Below, piece by piece: positions 51,834-61,152 of a stretch of DNA of 64,000 nt; within the stretch, counting starts at the first letter, position 1; the number at the start of each line of letters is the position of its first letter. The notes beneath the pieces are model-generated. The model was not told the origin of the DNA. It searched no databases and worked only from the letters and a program-made list of their open reading frames with translations. Position numbers and translations under genes: made by a program. Source of the stretch: Pseudomonas sp. B21-056 (GTDB taxonomy: Bacteria > Pseudomonadota > Gammaproteobacteria > Pseudomonadales > Pseudomonadaceae); assembly GCF_026016325.1 (NCBI RefSeq), contig NZ_CP087203.1, positions 1,488,001 to 1,552,000 of the forward strand, read 5' to 3'.

Positions 51834-52295
51834 TCAATTCTCCAGGACGTCGAGCAGGCCCAGGGGCAGCGGCACGTCCATCAGCTTGTCGAACAACAGA
51901 TAAAGACCGATGGCCATCAGGCTGATGATCACCACGCTCGGCACCCAGCGACCGCCATACAGGCGCGCCATCGGCACCCCGATCAGGATGCTGGAGACGA
52001 TGAAGCCCAGGGGCTCGAAGGTTCCGGCGAATACCAGCAACAGCGCGACGCAGATGCCGATCTTCTGCAAGGTTTCACGGTCCAGTTGCGGATCGTCTTC
52101 GCTGTGCACGATGGGGGCCGGGCGGAACACCATGTACAGCAGCGCCAGGCCCATCAGACCCAGCATCAGCAAGGGAAAGGCCCGTGGGCCGACCGGTTCG
52201 TAGGAAAAAGCGGCCTGGTAAGGCCAGGCCATCAGTGCCAGGCCGATACAGACCAGCAACAACACCGCGGCAAAAATACGTTGGAGGGTGAGCAT
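51834..52295 (-). CDS. tctB: Tripartite tricarboxylate transporter, small membrane subunit
   Basis: TctB subunit, 153 residues with four membrane helices (LQRIFAAVLLLVCIGLALMAW first). It stabilises TctA. GGAGGG lies just upstream of its ATG, and it is placed between tctC (55 bases upstream) and tctA. Confidence 0.9.
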   Translation of the reverse strand: MLTLQRIFAAVLLLVCIGLALMAWPYQAAFSYEPVGPRAFPLLMLGLMGLALLYMVFRPAPIVHSEDDPQLDRETLQKIGICVALLLVFAGTFEPLGFIVSSILIGVPMARLYGGRWVPSVVIISLMAIGLYLLFDKLMDVPLPLGLLDVLEN

Positions 52296-52350
52296 GACTA
52301 ACTCCTGGGCAGCGCCGGGGGAGCCGACGCCGCCGCGCGAACAGAGACGG

Positions 52351-53328
52351 TTACTGGATCAGGCCGAACTCTTTGGCCAACACCTTGTAGTCGGCTACTT
52401 GCTTCTTCACGTAGGTGTCCAGTTCCGGGCCGGTCATGGCGAACGGGAACAGTTCGCGCTGGTCACGTAGCTTGGCGAACTCTTCGGAAGCCAGCAGTTT
52501 GTCGAACGCGTCTTTCCACCAGGCGTAGTCTTCGTCGCTGACTTTCGGCCCGAGGTAGAAACCGCGTACCACCGGCCAGACGATGTCGTAGCCTTGTTCC
52601 TTGGCGGTCGGGATATCTTTCATTTCCGGCTCGTCGAGGCGCTTCTCGGCGAACACGGCCAGCAGGCGCATGTCGCCGCTCTGAATGTGGGGCATGGAGT
52701 CGGAGATGTCGGTACTGCCGACCTGGATGTGGCCGCCGAGCAGGGCGGTAGCGATTTCACCGCCGCCTTCGAGGGCCACGTAGCGCAGGTCACGGGGGTT
52801 GATGCCGGCGGCTTTGGCGATGAGTGCGGTTTGCATCCAGTCCTGGCTGCCGACGGTGCCGCCGGAGCCGATCACCACCGAACCAGGATCTTTCTTCAGG
52901 GCCTGTACCAGATCGTCCAGGGTCTTGTAGGGCGAGTCGCTCTTCACTGCAATGGCGCCATAGCTGGTGCCAACGGCGGCCAGCCAGCGCACGGCGCTCT
53001 CATCGAAACGACCGAACTTGCCCTGGGCCAGGTTCAACAGCGAACCACTGGACCAGGCCACCAGCGTACCGGCATCGGCGGGGCGTTGGGCGACCACCGC
53101 GTTGTAGGCCACCGCGCCGACGCCGCCCGGCATGTAGGTAACGCGCATCGGCTTGGTCAGCAGCTTTTCGTTGACCAGCGCGCTTTGCGCCAGTTTGCAG
53201 GTCAGGTCGAAACCGCCACCAGGGGAGGCCGGGGCAATGCATTCGGGGCGCTTCGGTTCGGCGAGCAACTGCCCGGCGAATATCAGGCAGCCAGCGGCCA
53301 GGGCTACTTTACGCAGTGAAAGGCTCAT
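52351..53328 (-). CDS. tctC: Tripartite tricarboxylate transporter, periplasmic binding protein
   Basis: Substrate-binding protein of 325 residues with a signal peptide (LRKVALAAGCLIFAGQLLA). The Bug/TctC fold is marked by CIAPASPGGGFDLTCKLAQ, where small Gly residues hold the carboxylate, and VVIGSGGTVGSQDWMQTALI. ATG 53328 was preferred to the in-frame GTG at 53340 because GGAGAC is correctly spaced for it. It is the first gene of the tctCBA-abrB operon. Citrate or a related tricarboxylate is the likely ligand. Confidence 0.92.
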   Translation of the reverse strand: MSLSLRKVALAAGCLIFAGQLLAEPKRPECIAPASPGGGFDLTCKLAQSALVNEKLLTKPMRVTYMPGGVGAVAYNAVVAQRPADAGTLVAWSSGSLLNLAQGKFGRFDESAVRWLAAVGTSYGAIAVKSDSPYKTLDDLVQALKKDPGSVVIGSGGTVGSQDWMQTALIAKAAGINPRDLRYVALEGGGEIATALLGGHIQVGSTDISDSMPHIQSGDMRLLAVFAEKRLDEPEMKDIPTAKEQGYDIVWPVVRGFYLGPKVSDEDYAWWKDAFDKLLASEEFAKLRDQRELFPFAMTGPELDTYVKKQVADYKVLAKEFGLIQ

Positions 53329-53345
53329 ACTTGTCTCCACAGGAG

Positions 53346-53353
53346 TTGTTGTT
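53346..53353 (-). promoter_or_regulatory. Hfq/Crc catabolite-repression motif before tctC
   Basis: On the minus strand the leader reads AACAACAA, which fits the AANAANAA motif bound by Hfq with Crc. It lies about 17 bases before the tctC ATG, directly beside the ribosome site, so binding would block translation while preferred carbon sources are present. Confidence 0.55.
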
Positions 53354-53566
53354 GTGTGTATTGCAAATGCAAGAGGCCAGACCGGGGAACGGCCTGATGG
53401 AAGCGGGAGGGGTGGGCAGGCATCGTGGCCTGGAGCTGTATGGACAGCATGGTGGATACTCCGCTTTATTCTTATTCTTACGAAAACGCTTCGAGGCGTT
53501 TTTCATTCGCGAGGGGTTTCGCGACCGACAGTCAAAACTGTCCGTGAGAGGACTCTAATAGCCCAA

Positions 53567-53606
53567 CCTTTCGCTAACCTTTCAAAAGCTTTCAGGATGT
53601 TTTCAG
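53567..53606 (+). promoter_or_regulatory. TctD-type direct-repeat array
   Basis: TTTC(A/G) occurs at 53569, 53580, 53590 and 53601, spaced 11, 10 and 11 bases, on one face of the helix. OmpR/PhoB-family regulators bind such direct repeats. It lies about 80 bases upstream of tctD. Confidence 0.5.
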
Positions 53607-53683
53607 GCTTCACAGCAGCGGATGCGGCTGTAAACTCCGCGCCAGTGAATGGCGCCGACCGTTCCTGAATCGAGGAAAAACCC

Positions 53684-54355
53684 ATGCGTGTTCTGCTCGT
53701 CGAAGACCATCTGCAGCTCGCCGAAAGCGTCGCCCAAGCGCTCAAGAGCACTGGTTTGACTGTGGACGTGTTGCACGACGGCGTGGCCGCCGACCTGGCA
53801 TTGAGCAGCGAGGAATACGCCGTGGCGGTACTCGACGTCGGGTTGCCGCGCATGGACGGTTTTGAAGTGCTGGCGCGCCTGCGGGCGCGGGGCAAGACCT
53901 TGCCGGTGTTGATGCTGACCGCTCGCAGCGACGTCAAGGACCGGGTGCATGGCCTCAACCTGGGGGCCGACGATTACCTGGCCAAGCCCTTCGAACTCAC
54001 CGAGCTGGAAGCCCGGGTCAAGGCGCTGTTGCGGCGCAGTGTACTGGGCGGCGAACGCCAGCAGCGCTGTGGCGGGCTGATCTATGACCTGGACACCCGG
54101 CGCTTTACCCTCGACGACGAACTGTTGACCCTGACGTCCCGCGAGCAAGCCGTGCTGGAGGCGTTGATCGCGCGGCCGGGGCGGGTGATGAGCAAGGAGC
54201 AACTCGCCGCCCAGGTGTTCGGCCTGGATGAAGAAGCCAGTCCCGATGCGATTGAAATCTACGTCCATCGCCTGCGCAAGAAACTCGATGGGCACGCCGT
54301 GGCAATCGTGACGTTCAGGGGCTTGGGTTATCTGCTGGAAACCCGCGATGCATAG
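53684..54355 (+). CDS. tctD: Response regulator of tricarboxylate transport
   Basis: OmpR-family regulator, 223 residues. The receiver domain has acidic residues E7-D8, the phosphorylated Asp51 (VLDVGLPRMDG) and Lys101 in AKPFELTELE. The winged-helix output domain ends VHRLRKKLDG and FRGLGYLLE. Divergent from tctCBA and followed by tctE with an eight-base overlap, the usual tctDE layout; it should activate the transport genes. Confidence 0.93.
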   Translation: MRVLLVEDHLQLAESVAQALKSTGLTVDVLHDGVAADLALSSEEYAVAVLDVGLPRMDGFEVLARLRARGKTLPVLMLTARSDVKDRVHGLNLGADDYLAKPFELTELEARVKALLRRSVLGGERQQRCGGLIYDLDTRRFTLDDELLTLTSREQAVLEALIARPGRVMSKEQLAAQVFGLDEEASPDAIEIYVHRLRKKLDGHAVAIVTFRGLGYLLETRDA

Positions 54356-55739
54356 ACCCGACAGCCTGCGCTGGCGACTGCTGCGCAACCTGGCGCTGCT
54401 GCTGGTGGTGCTGATGCTGGCCAGCGGCCTGAGCGCCTACTGGAACGGTCGTGAAGCCGCGGATACGGCTTATGACCGGACCTTGCTGGCCTCAGCCCGG
54501 ACCATCGCCGCCGGCCTGTCGCAACGCGACGGCAGCCTCAGCGCGGATGTGCCCTACGTGGCCCTGGACACCTTCGCCTATGACAGCGCCGGGCGCATCT
54601 ATTACCAGGTCAATGACATCAACAAGAAGCTGATCTCCGGCTACGAGAACCTCCCCGGCCCGCCACCCGGCACGCCGCGTACGGACGACTATCCAGCCCT
54701 GGCGCGCTTCTACAATGCCCGTTATCAGGGCCAGGATGTGCGGGTGGTAAGCCTGCTCAAGGCCGTGAGCGAGCCGAACATGAATGGCATGGCGGAAATC
54801 CGTGTGGCGGAAACCGAAGAGGCTCGCGTCAGCATGGCCCGCAGCCTGATGGCCGACACGCTGTTGCGCCTGGGCATGCTGGCGGTGGGCGCACTGCTGT
54901 TGGTGTGGTTCGCGGTCAGCGCGGCGTTGCGTCCATTGGAGCGCTTGCGTACGGCGGTGGAGGAGCGTCAATCGGACGATCTGCGGCCGTTGCCGCTGGT
55001 GGAAGTGCAGCACGAGTTATGGCCGCTGGTGCGAGCCCTCAACCACTTTACCGAGCGTTTGCGCGGGCAGTTCGAGCGCCAGGCGCAGTTCATCGCCGAC
55101 GCCGCCCATGAACTGCGCACGCCCCTGGCTGCGCTCAAGGCGCGGCTTGAGCTGGGGCTGCGCGCCAGCGAACCGACGACCTGGCGGGAAACACTGGAGA
55201 CTGCGGCCCAGGGCACCGATCGGTTGACGCATCTGGCCAACCAGTTGCTGTCCATGGCACGGGTGGAAAACGGTGCGCGGGCGATTGCCGAGGGGGGCGC
55301 GCAGTTGCTGGACCTCAGTCAGTTGGCCCGTGAGCTGGGTATGGCGATGGCGCCGCTGGCCCATGCGCGAGGCGTGGCATTGGCCCTTGAAGCCGACGAG
55401 CCGGTGTGGCTGCGAGGTGAACCGACCCTGTTGAATGAGCTGTTGAGCAACCTGGTGGACAATGCCCTGGCCCATACGCCCTCGGGCGGCAACGTGATTC
55501 TGCGGGTCGCCGCACCTGCGGTGCTGGAGGTCGAGGACGATGGTCCCGGCATTCCGTTGCACGAGCGTGACCGTGTCTTCGAACGCTTCTACCGACGCAA
55601 CCAGCAGGTTGCAGGTTCTGGCCTGGGCTTGGCCATCGTCGGAGAAATCTGCCGCGCCCATCTGGCGCAGATCAGCCTGCATGACGGGCAAGAAGGTGGG
55701 TTGAAGGTGCGGGTGAGTTTTATCCCAGGCTCAGACTGA
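54348..55739 (+). CDS. tctE: Sensor histidine kinase of tricarboxylate transport
   Basis: Membrane sensor kinase of 463 residues. Two membrane helices (about residues 12-30 and 170-190) bracket a periplasmic domain that should sense citrate-like acids. A HAMP-like linker follows; the phosphorylated His is in FIADAAHELRTPLAALKAR. The ATP-binding domain has LSNLVDNALAHTPSGG (N box), VEDDGPGIP (G1) and GSGLGLAIVGEICR (G2). All boxes are intact. Confidence 0.93.
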   Translation: MHRPDSLRWRLLRNLALLLVVLMLASGLSAYWNGREAADTAYDRTLLASARTIAAGLSQRDGSLSADVPYVALDTFAYDSAGRIYYQVNDINKKLISGYENLPGPPPGTPRTDDYPALARFYNARYQGQDVRVVSLLKAVSEPNMNGMAEIRVAETEEARVSMARSLMADTLLRLGMLAVGALLLVWFAVSAALRPLERLRTAVEERQSDDLRPLPLVEVQHELWPLVRALNHFTERLRGQFERQAQFIADAAHELRTPLAALKARLELGLRASEPTTWRETLETAAQGTDRLTHLANQLLSMARVENGARAIAEGGAQLLDLSQLARELGMAMAPLAHARGVALALEADEPVWLRGEPTLLNELLSNLVDNALAHTPSGGNVILRVAAPAVLEVEDDGPGIPLHERDRVFERFYRRNQQVAGSGLGLAIVGEICRAHLAQISLHDGQEGGLKVRVSFIPGSD

Positions 55740-55757
55740 CTCTGAGGCGAACCCGGT

Positions 55758-56579
55758 CTAGTAAAACATCGACCGCGCTTCTTCGAGATCCGCACAGCGT
55801 TCCTTGTCGTTCGGGTCGATGCCCAGCTTCTGGAACGCCGGCACCTTGGATACGTCGACCCTGCCGAGGGGATGGTCGCTGTCCTTGTAGCAATACAGCG
55901 CAGCGACCTGCACCAGGTCGACATAATCAAGCTGTCGGGATTCCCGGGCGAAATCCAGGTACAGGCCCGGCAGTTTCACCAGCCTCTCCGGAAACTCCCA
56001 GACGCTGAGCAACTTGTCCCCCAGCACCGGGTGAATCGTTTCGATGACATGGTTGAGGCTGACCGGGTCTGACAGCAGCTCATTATGGTCTTCGGCGTAG
56101 GTGAGGATCGGCAGCACGCCGATCTGGTGCACCAGCCCGCCCAGGGCGGCCTGATCGGGCTTGAGCTGTGTATAAGTCCTACACAACGCATAGCTGACGC
56201 CGGCGATCTCCAGGCTTTTGCGCCAGACGTCGCGCATCTTCTGTTCCACCACCTCGGAGCGGGCGTGGAAGATCTGCTCCATGACCAGGCCGATGGCCAG
56301 GTTACTGCTGTAATTGACGCCCAGCCGGGTAATGGCCGTGTGCAGGTCGGTGACTTCCTGAGTGGCGCGCAGCAATGGGCTGTTGACCACTTTTATCAGG
56401 CGCGCTGAAAGCGCCGTGTCGCGGCCGATCACCTTGCTCAGGTTGCTGACGCTGATTTCCGGGTCTTCGGCGGCCCGGCGAATCTGCAGGGCCACTTCCG
56501 GCAATGTCGGCAGAACCAAGTCATCGTTATCGATGGCTTCTACCAAATCCCGTTGGACCTTATCCGCCAAATCGCTCAT
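55758..56579 (-). CDS. HDOD-domain signalling protein
   Basis: A 273-residue protein with one HDOD domain over most of its length: LPEVALQIRRAAEDPEISVS at the start, then IGRDTALSARLIKVVNSPLL and GGLVHQIGVLPILTYAE. HDOD proteins are related to HD phosphohydrolases but usually lack the metal residues; they take part in signalling of motility or biofilm. Convergent with tctE. No neighbour tells what it senses. Confidence 0.9.
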   Translation of the reverse strand: MSDLADKVQRDLVEAIDNDDLVLPTLPEVALQIRRAAEDPEISVSNLSKVIGRDTALSARLIKVVNSPLLRATQEVTDLHTAITRLGVNYSSNLAIGLVMEQIFHARSEVVEQKMRDVWRKSLEIAGVSYALCRTYTQLKPDQAALGGLVHQIGVLPILTYAEDHNELLSDPVSLNHVIETIHPVLGDKLLSVWEFPERLVKLPGLYLDFARESRQLDYVDLVQVAALYCYKDSDHPLGRVDVSKVPAFQKLGIDPNDKERCADLEEARSMFY

Positions 56580-56613
56580 TTCGATTCTCTAGGTATTGCG
56601 ACAAATGCTGCGA

Positions 56614-57555
56614 TCAGTGCTGGATTTCGCGGTCGCGGTCCAGTTCGTAAGGCAGGTCCAGCAATTTCAGTATCGGGCCTTCCGGCGTGCCGAGGTGCAC
56701 GTTGCCTTCTTCTGCTGCTTCGGCCTGCAACACTGCCAGCAGTTCAATGTTTCGCTCGGCTTGCGCTGCAATCACCACCTCGCCGATGGCACTGCCATGG
56801 GCGGGGGAAAACAATGCGGTGCCGGGCTCCGGCAGTTCGCTGGCATCCAGTTGCAGGCGATACAGGCGACGCTTGAGTTTGCCCAGGTATTGCATGCGGG
56901 CCACGATTTCCTGGCCGGTGTAGCAGCCTTTCTTGAAACTCACGCCGCCGACCGCCTGCAGGTTGAGCATCTGCGGGATGAACAGCTCGCGCGTGGCCGG
57001 CATGACCTGGCCGATGCCTGCGCGGATCTGGCCCAGCAGCCACGGGTTCAGGTCCGCCTCGGCCAAGGTCGTGCCCAGGCGGATTTTCAACGCGTCGGCC
57101 TGTTCGGCCGGGGCCCACAGCTCGACTCGGCCGGGGGACACGCGGATGGCGATCAGGGCCTCGTTGCGCGCCACGCTGTCGATCTCGGCCGGCAGCGCCA
57201 GGCCCAGTTCAGTCAGCGCCGCGTCGGCGTTCTCCAGGCCGAAGCGAACCCAGGCTGCACTTTCGTCGGTGAGCCTGGATTTGGAGAACACAGCGTATTT
57301 CTTCAGGTCCGCCAATTGCGGCTCGAGCAATTCGGTGGCCATTGCCATCAGCACGCCATCGCCTTCGAGCAGGATCCGAAAGCTCGATTGCATCCGGCCC
57401 TTCTGGGTACAACGGGCGCCGAGGCTGGCACGGCTGTCGCTCAGGTAGTTGAGGTTGCAGGTCAATTGGCCCTGCAGGAATTTGCCGGCGTCCACGCCGC
57501 GAACCGCGAGAATGCCTTCGTGAGACAGGGTGCAGAAAAAAGCGGAATCAGCCAT
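56614..57555 (-). CDS. ygfZ: tRNA-modifying protein YgfZ (folate-binding, GcvT-like)
   Basis: A 313-residue GcvT-fold protein. The YgfZ signature is KKGCYTGQEIVARMQYLGKL, including the conserved Cys, near residue 205. The start MADSAFFCTLSHEGILAVRG is typical. It uses folate and helps iron-sulphur enzymes such as MiaB. It is divergent from sdhE-ygfX, as in many gammaproteobacteria. Confidence 0.93.
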   Translation of the reverse strand: MADSAFFCTLSHEGILAVRGVDAGKFLQGQLTCNLNYLSDSRASLGARCTQKGRMQSSFRILLEGDGVLMAMATELLEPQLADLKKYAVFSKSRLTDESAAWVRFGLENADAALTELGLALPAEIDSVARNEALIAIRVSPGRVELWAPAEQADALKIRLGTTLAEADLNPWLLGQIRAGIGQVMPATRELFIPQMLNLQAVGGVSFKKGCYTGQEIVARMQYLGKLKRRLYRLQLDASELPEPGTALFSPAHGSAIGEVVIAAQAERNIELLAVLQAEAAEEGNVHLGTPEGPILKLLDLPYELDRDREIQH

Positions 57556-57704
57556 GAGTCATCGCAGGGTAAAAAGTCTGGTGGACATCATAAGGGCGCG
57601 CCCTTGAAATGGGTAGTTCACAAAGGATCGATGGCGACCGACCAAAGCCGTCTGTATCGCCGCAGCCGTGCCTGTATACTTGCGCTCTATTTGAGGAGCG
57701 CTCC

Positions 57705-57959
57705 ATGGTCGAAGATGTAGAACTGAATCGCCTCTACTGGCACAGCCGCCGCGGCATGCTTGAGCTTGATGTACTGCTGGTGCCATTCGTGAAAGAGGTC
57801 TATCCCCACCTTGATGAAGTGGACCGTGCCTGTTACGTCCGCTTGCTCGAGTGCGAAGACCAGGACATGTTCGGCTGGTTCATGGAGCGCAGCGAATCCG
57901 AAGATCCGGAACTGCAACGCATGGTCCGGATGATCCTGGACCGTGTCCAGCCCAAGTAA
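57705..57959 (+). CDS. sdhE: Succinate dehydrogenase flavinylation factor SdhE
   Basis: An 84-residue SdhE (YgfY) protein that helps attach FAD to SdhA. The RGxxE motif is complete in [14 protein letters not shown], and [11 protein letters not shown] follows near the end. Preceded by GAGGAG. The longer open frame to 57609 reads no family sequence. It overlaps ygfX by 17 bases. Confidence 0.95.
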   Translation: MVEDVELNRLYWHSRRGMLELDVLLVPFVKEVYPHLDEVDRACYVRLLECEDQDMFGWFMERSESEDPELQRMVRMILDRVQPK

Positions 57960-58395
57960 CCGCTTCGAATGCCGCTGGCAGGCCTCCGGGCAACTGCTGG
58001 CGGCCTATCTGCTGGCCCAGGCACTCGCGCTGGGCTCGTTGCTCCTGATGTCTGCCCCGTTCGGGTTCGCAGTGCTTGGCGTTGTGCTGTGCTTGGCCCA
58101 CGGTGCCTGGACGATACCTCGACAGTTGTTGCTGACTCATCCCCAGGCGTTCTGCGGATTGCGCCGGGACGTTGATGGCTGGCAGCTCTGGAACAAGGCC
58201 AATGGTTGGCAGGCGGTGCAGTTGCGCCCCGACAGCCTGGCACTGCCGATGATCGTGATACTACGCTTTCGCTTGAAAGGTGAGGGGCGGATCCGCTCGC
58301 AGTGCGTGCCCCGCGACGCGCTGGCGCCGGATGTCCATCGGCGCCTGCGGGTGCGGCTCAGGTTCAGTCGGCGTAGGTGGGCGGCACCAGGATAG
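57943..58395 (+). CDS. ygfX: YgfX-family membrane protein
   Basis: A 150-residue YgfX-type protein with two membrane helices (about residues 18-60) and a basic C-terminal half ending [17 protein letters not shown]. YgfX (CptA) was linked to SdhE and to cell-shape toxicity in E. coli. It starts with GTG at 57943 inside the end of sdhE, and its 3' end overlaps the 3' end of nadB by 32 bases on the opposite strand. Confidence 0.85.
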   Translation: MSSPSNRFECRWQASGQLLAAYLLAQALALGSLLLMSAPFGFAVLGVVLCLAHGAWTIPRQLLLTHPQAFCGLRRDVDGWQLWNKANGWQAVQLRPDSLALPMIVILRFRLKGEGRIRSQCVPRDALAPDVHRRLRVRLRFSRRRWAAPG

Positions 58396-59980
58396 TGTCC
58401 AGTGCCTCGGGCAGCAGGTTCGGATAATCGAGAGTGTAATGCAGCCCCCGGCTTTCCTTGCGCTCCATGGCCGAGCGAATCATCAGCTCGGCCACCTGGG
58501 CCAGGTTGCGCAGTTCGATCAGGTCACGGCTGACCTTATAGTTGCTGTAGAACTCATCGATCTCATCCAGCAGCAGGCGCACCCGATGCTGGGCCCTTTG
58601 CAGGCGCTTGTTGGTACGCACGATACCCACGTAGTCCCACATGAACCGCCGTAGTTCGTCCCAGTTGTGGGCAATGATCACATCTTCGTCCGAGTCGGTA
58701 ACCTGGCTGGCGTCCCACGACGGCAGGCCGGCCGGAATGGCAATCTGCGGCAACTGCTCGAGGATGTCCGCCGCGGCCGAGCGGGCATAGACGAAGCATT
58801 CCAGGAGCGAGTTGCTGGCCATGCGGTTGGCACCATGAAGGCCCGTGAAGCTGGTTTCGCCGATGGCATACAGGCCCGCTACGTCGGTGCGGCCGTGCTG
58901 GTCGACCATCACGCCGCCGCAGGTGTAATGCGCCGCCGGCACCACCGGGATCGGTTGTTGGGTGATGTCGATGGAAAATTCCAGGCAGCGCTCGTACACC
59001 GTCGGGAAATGGCTTTTGATGAACGCCTCGGGTTTATGGCTGATGTCCAGGTAAACGCAGTCGATGCCCAGGCGTTTCATTTCATGGTCGATGGCCCGGG
59101 CGACGATGTCCCGCGGGGCCAGCTCTGCGCGCGGGTCGAAGCGTTGCATGAAGCGTTCGCCATTGGGCAGCTTCAGGTGCGCGCCTTCGCCACGCAGGGC
59201 TTCGGTGACCAGGAAACTCTTCGCCAGCGGGTGATAAAGGCAGGTCGGGTGGAACTGATTGAATTCCAGGTTCGCTACCCGGCAACCCGAGCGCCAGGCC
59301 ATGGCGATGCCGTCACCGCAGGCGCCGTCGGGGTTGCTGGTGTACAGATAGACCTTGGCTGCGCCACCTGACGCCAGGATCACGAAGCGTGCGCCATAGG
59401 TGTCGACTTCGCCGGTGCCGCGATTGAGCACGTAGGCCCCCAGACAGCGATCGCCGTCCAGGCCCAGGCGTTTTTCGGTGATCAGGTCGACGGCGACTCG
59501 CTGTTCCAGCAGCTCGATGTTCGGTCGCTGCTGTGCCTGGGCCAGCAGGGTCTTGAAAATCGCTGCCCCGGTGGCATCGGCTGCATGAATGATGCGCCGA
59601 TGGCTGTGGCCGCCCTCACGGGTCAGGTGGAATTCAAATCCGCCGTCCTCGGTGCCGGATTGCTCGTCGCGGGTAAAAGGCACGCCCTGGTCGATCAGCC
59701 ACTGGATGGCCTCGCGGCTATGCTCGACGGTGAAGCGCACGGCGTCAGGATTGCACAGCCCCCCGCCGGCGTTGAGGGTGTCGTCGACATGGGACTCGAT
59801 GGTGTCGGTGTCATCCAGCACAGCGGCGACGCCGCCCTGTGCCCAGAATGTCGAGCCGTTGGCCAGGTCGCCTTTGCTCAGTACTGCGATGCGCAGGTGC
59901 TCCGGCAACGTCAGTGCAAGGCTCAATCCGGCGGCACCGCTGCCGATTACCAGAACATCATGTTGGAACTGTTGGCTCAT
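58364..59980 (-). CDS. nadB: L-aspartate oxidase
   Basis: FAD enzyme of 538 residues that oxidises L-aspartate to iminoaspartate, the first step of NAD synthesis. The FAD site is [39 protein letters not shown] and the catalytic Arg region [20 protein letters not shown] follow, then [20 protein letters not shown] and [15 protein letters not shown] ends ([15 protein letters not shown]). Intact. Convergent with ygfX, with a 32-base overlap of the two 3' ends. Confidence 0.96.
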   Translation of the reverse strand: MSQQFQHDVLVIGSGAAGLSLALTLPEHLRIAVLSKGDLANGSTFWAQGGVAAVLDDTDTIESHVDDTLNAGGGLCNPDAVRFTVEHSREAIQWLIDQGVPFTRDEQSGTEDGGFEFHLTREGGHSHRRIIHAADATGAAIFKTLLAQAQQRPNIELLEQRVAVDLITEKRLGLDGDRCLGAYVLNRGTGEVDTYGARFVILASGGAAKVYLYTSNPDGACGDGIAMAWRSGCRVANLEFNQFHPTCLYHPLAKSFLVTEALRGEGAHLKLPNGERFMQRFDPRAELAPRDIVARAIDHEMKRLGIDCVYLDISHKPEAFIKSHFPTVYERCLEFSIDITQQPIPVVPAAHYTCGGVMVDQHGRTDVAGLYAIGETSFTGLHGANRMASNSLLECFVYARSAAADILEQLPQIAIPAGLPSWDASQVTDSDEDVIIAHNWDELRRFMWDYVGIVRTNKRLQRAQHRVRLLLDEIDEFYSNYKVSRDLIELRNLAQVAELMIRSAMERKESRGLHYTLDYPNLLPEALDTILVPPTYAD

Positions 59981-60258
59981 TCGATAGGTTTCCGCTCAAG
60001 GCGACCCGGGTCGGGGTTGGCGCGAGACATCCGCTGCAGCGGGTCAGGCAGCCACGCAGCCCACTAGTATATAGAGGGGTGGAACGGCACAATAGCCGGG
60101 CATTCATGGCAATGTGAAACCAGCGTGACAGAAAAGCGACGCGCTTCGTCGGATCAAGATTTTCGCTGACGGGCGACAAGACCGCGTTTTCGAGGATGAA
60201 ACGTGGTTTATCTCGTCACGGTTGCTCAATGTCTGCCTTGAATGGCTATAAATGGCGG

Positions 60259-60286
60259 GAACTTTTGCCAAGCGCCTACGTTCAAT
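60259..60286 (+). promoter_or_regulatory. Distal AlgU-type promoter of algU
   Basis: GAACTT at 60259-60264 then 17 bases, then TCAAT at 60282-60286. The -35 is perfect, the -10 weaker. Read toward algU. Confidence 0.45.
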
Positions 60287-60453
60287 AGACGGTTGTCTGC
60301 AAAAGGGAACAGCGTCGGGTTGGTGCAGGACTTCGATTCGAGTCCTTGCCGGCAGGCCCGGTGACAGATTATTCGCGCAGCCGGGGAATCTCGTGCTGCG
60401 TTTTTCGTGCGTGCCGGGATCAGAGCACGCCGGAAACTTGCTTGAAAGGGGGA

Positions 60454-60480
60454 GAACTTTTGCGAAAAGCCCGAGTCTAT
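60454..60480 (+). promoter_or_regulatory. Proximal AlgU-type promoter of algU
   Basis: GAACTT at 60454-60459, 16 bases, then TCTAT at 60476-60480. It is close to the AlgU consensus and lies 60 bases before the algU start, so algU most likely drives its own transcription. Confidence 0.72.
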
Positions 60481-60539
60481 GTTTGCAAGCCCGGTCAATT
60501 AGTCATGCAAGCCTCCTTCGAGCTTATCGAGGAGTGTTC

Positions 60540-61121
60540 ATGCTAACCCAGGAAGAGGATCAGCAGCTGGTCGAACGTGTTCAGCGCGGCGACAAGCGAG
60601 CTTTCGATCTGCTAGTGCTGAAATACCAGCACAAAATTCTCGGGTTGATCGTGCGGTTCGTGCACGACACCCATGAAGCCCAGGATGTCGCCCAGGAAGC
60701 CTTCATCAAGGCCTACCGCGCACTTGGTAATTTTCGCGGGGATAGCGCGTTTTATACGTGGCTTTACCGCATCGCCATTAACACGGCGAAAAACTATCTG
60801 GTTTCACGCGGCCGCCGGCCGCCGGATAGCGATGTAAGTTCCGAAGATGCAGAGTTCTACGACGGCGATCACGGCCTCAAGGATCTCGAATCACCGGAGC
60901 GAGCGTTGCTGCGGGATGAGATCGAAGGCACCGTCCATCGAACCATCCAGCAACTGCCTGAAGATTTGCGTACGGCGTTAACTTTACGTGAATTCGACGG
61001 TCTGAGTTACGAGGACATTGCCAGCGTCATGCAATGTCCGGTAGGCACCGTGCGCTCCCGGATCTTCCGCGCCCGGGAGGCCATCGATAAAGCCCTGCAG
61101 CCGTTGTTGCAGGAAAACTAG
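60540..61121 (+). CDS. algU: ECF sigma factor AlgU (RpoE, sigma-22)
   Basis: RpoE-type sigma factor, 193 residues, controlling envelope stress genes and alginate. Region 2 includes QDVAQEAFIKAYRALGNFRG and SAFYTWLYRIAINTAKNYLV; region 4 includes LREFDGLSYEDIASVMQCPV, ending GTVRSRIFRAREAIDKAL. It starts at ATG 60540 after GAGGAG; upstream open sequence has no similarity. It leads algU-mucA-mucB-mucD. Confidence 0.97.
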   Translation: MLTQEEDQQLVERVQRGDKRAFDLLVLKYQHKILGLIVRFVHDTHEAQDVAQEAFIKAYRALGNFRGDSAFYTWLYRIAINTAKNYLVSRGRRPPDSDVSSEDAEFYDGDHGLKDLESPERALLRDEIEGTVHRTIQQLPEDLRTALTLREFDGLSYEDIASVMQCPVGTVRSRIFRAREAIDKALQPLLQEN

Positions 61122-61152
61122 AGACAGCGGCGACAGCCAAGAGAGGAACGCC

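Larger units (their letters stand above)
53329..53683. promoter_or_regulatory. Divergent tctC/tctD control region
   Basis: A 355-base gap between the transport operon and its two-component system. It holds the Hfq/Crc-type motif before tctC and the direct-repeat array before tctD, described separately. No REP or gene is seen in it. Confidence 0.6.
59981..60539. promoter_or_regulatory. nadB/algU divergent control region
   Basis: A 559-base region upstream of both nadB and algU. It holds the two AlgU-type promoters listed separately and otherwise no gene or repeat. The long algU leader is usual in pseudomonads. Confidence 0.6.
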
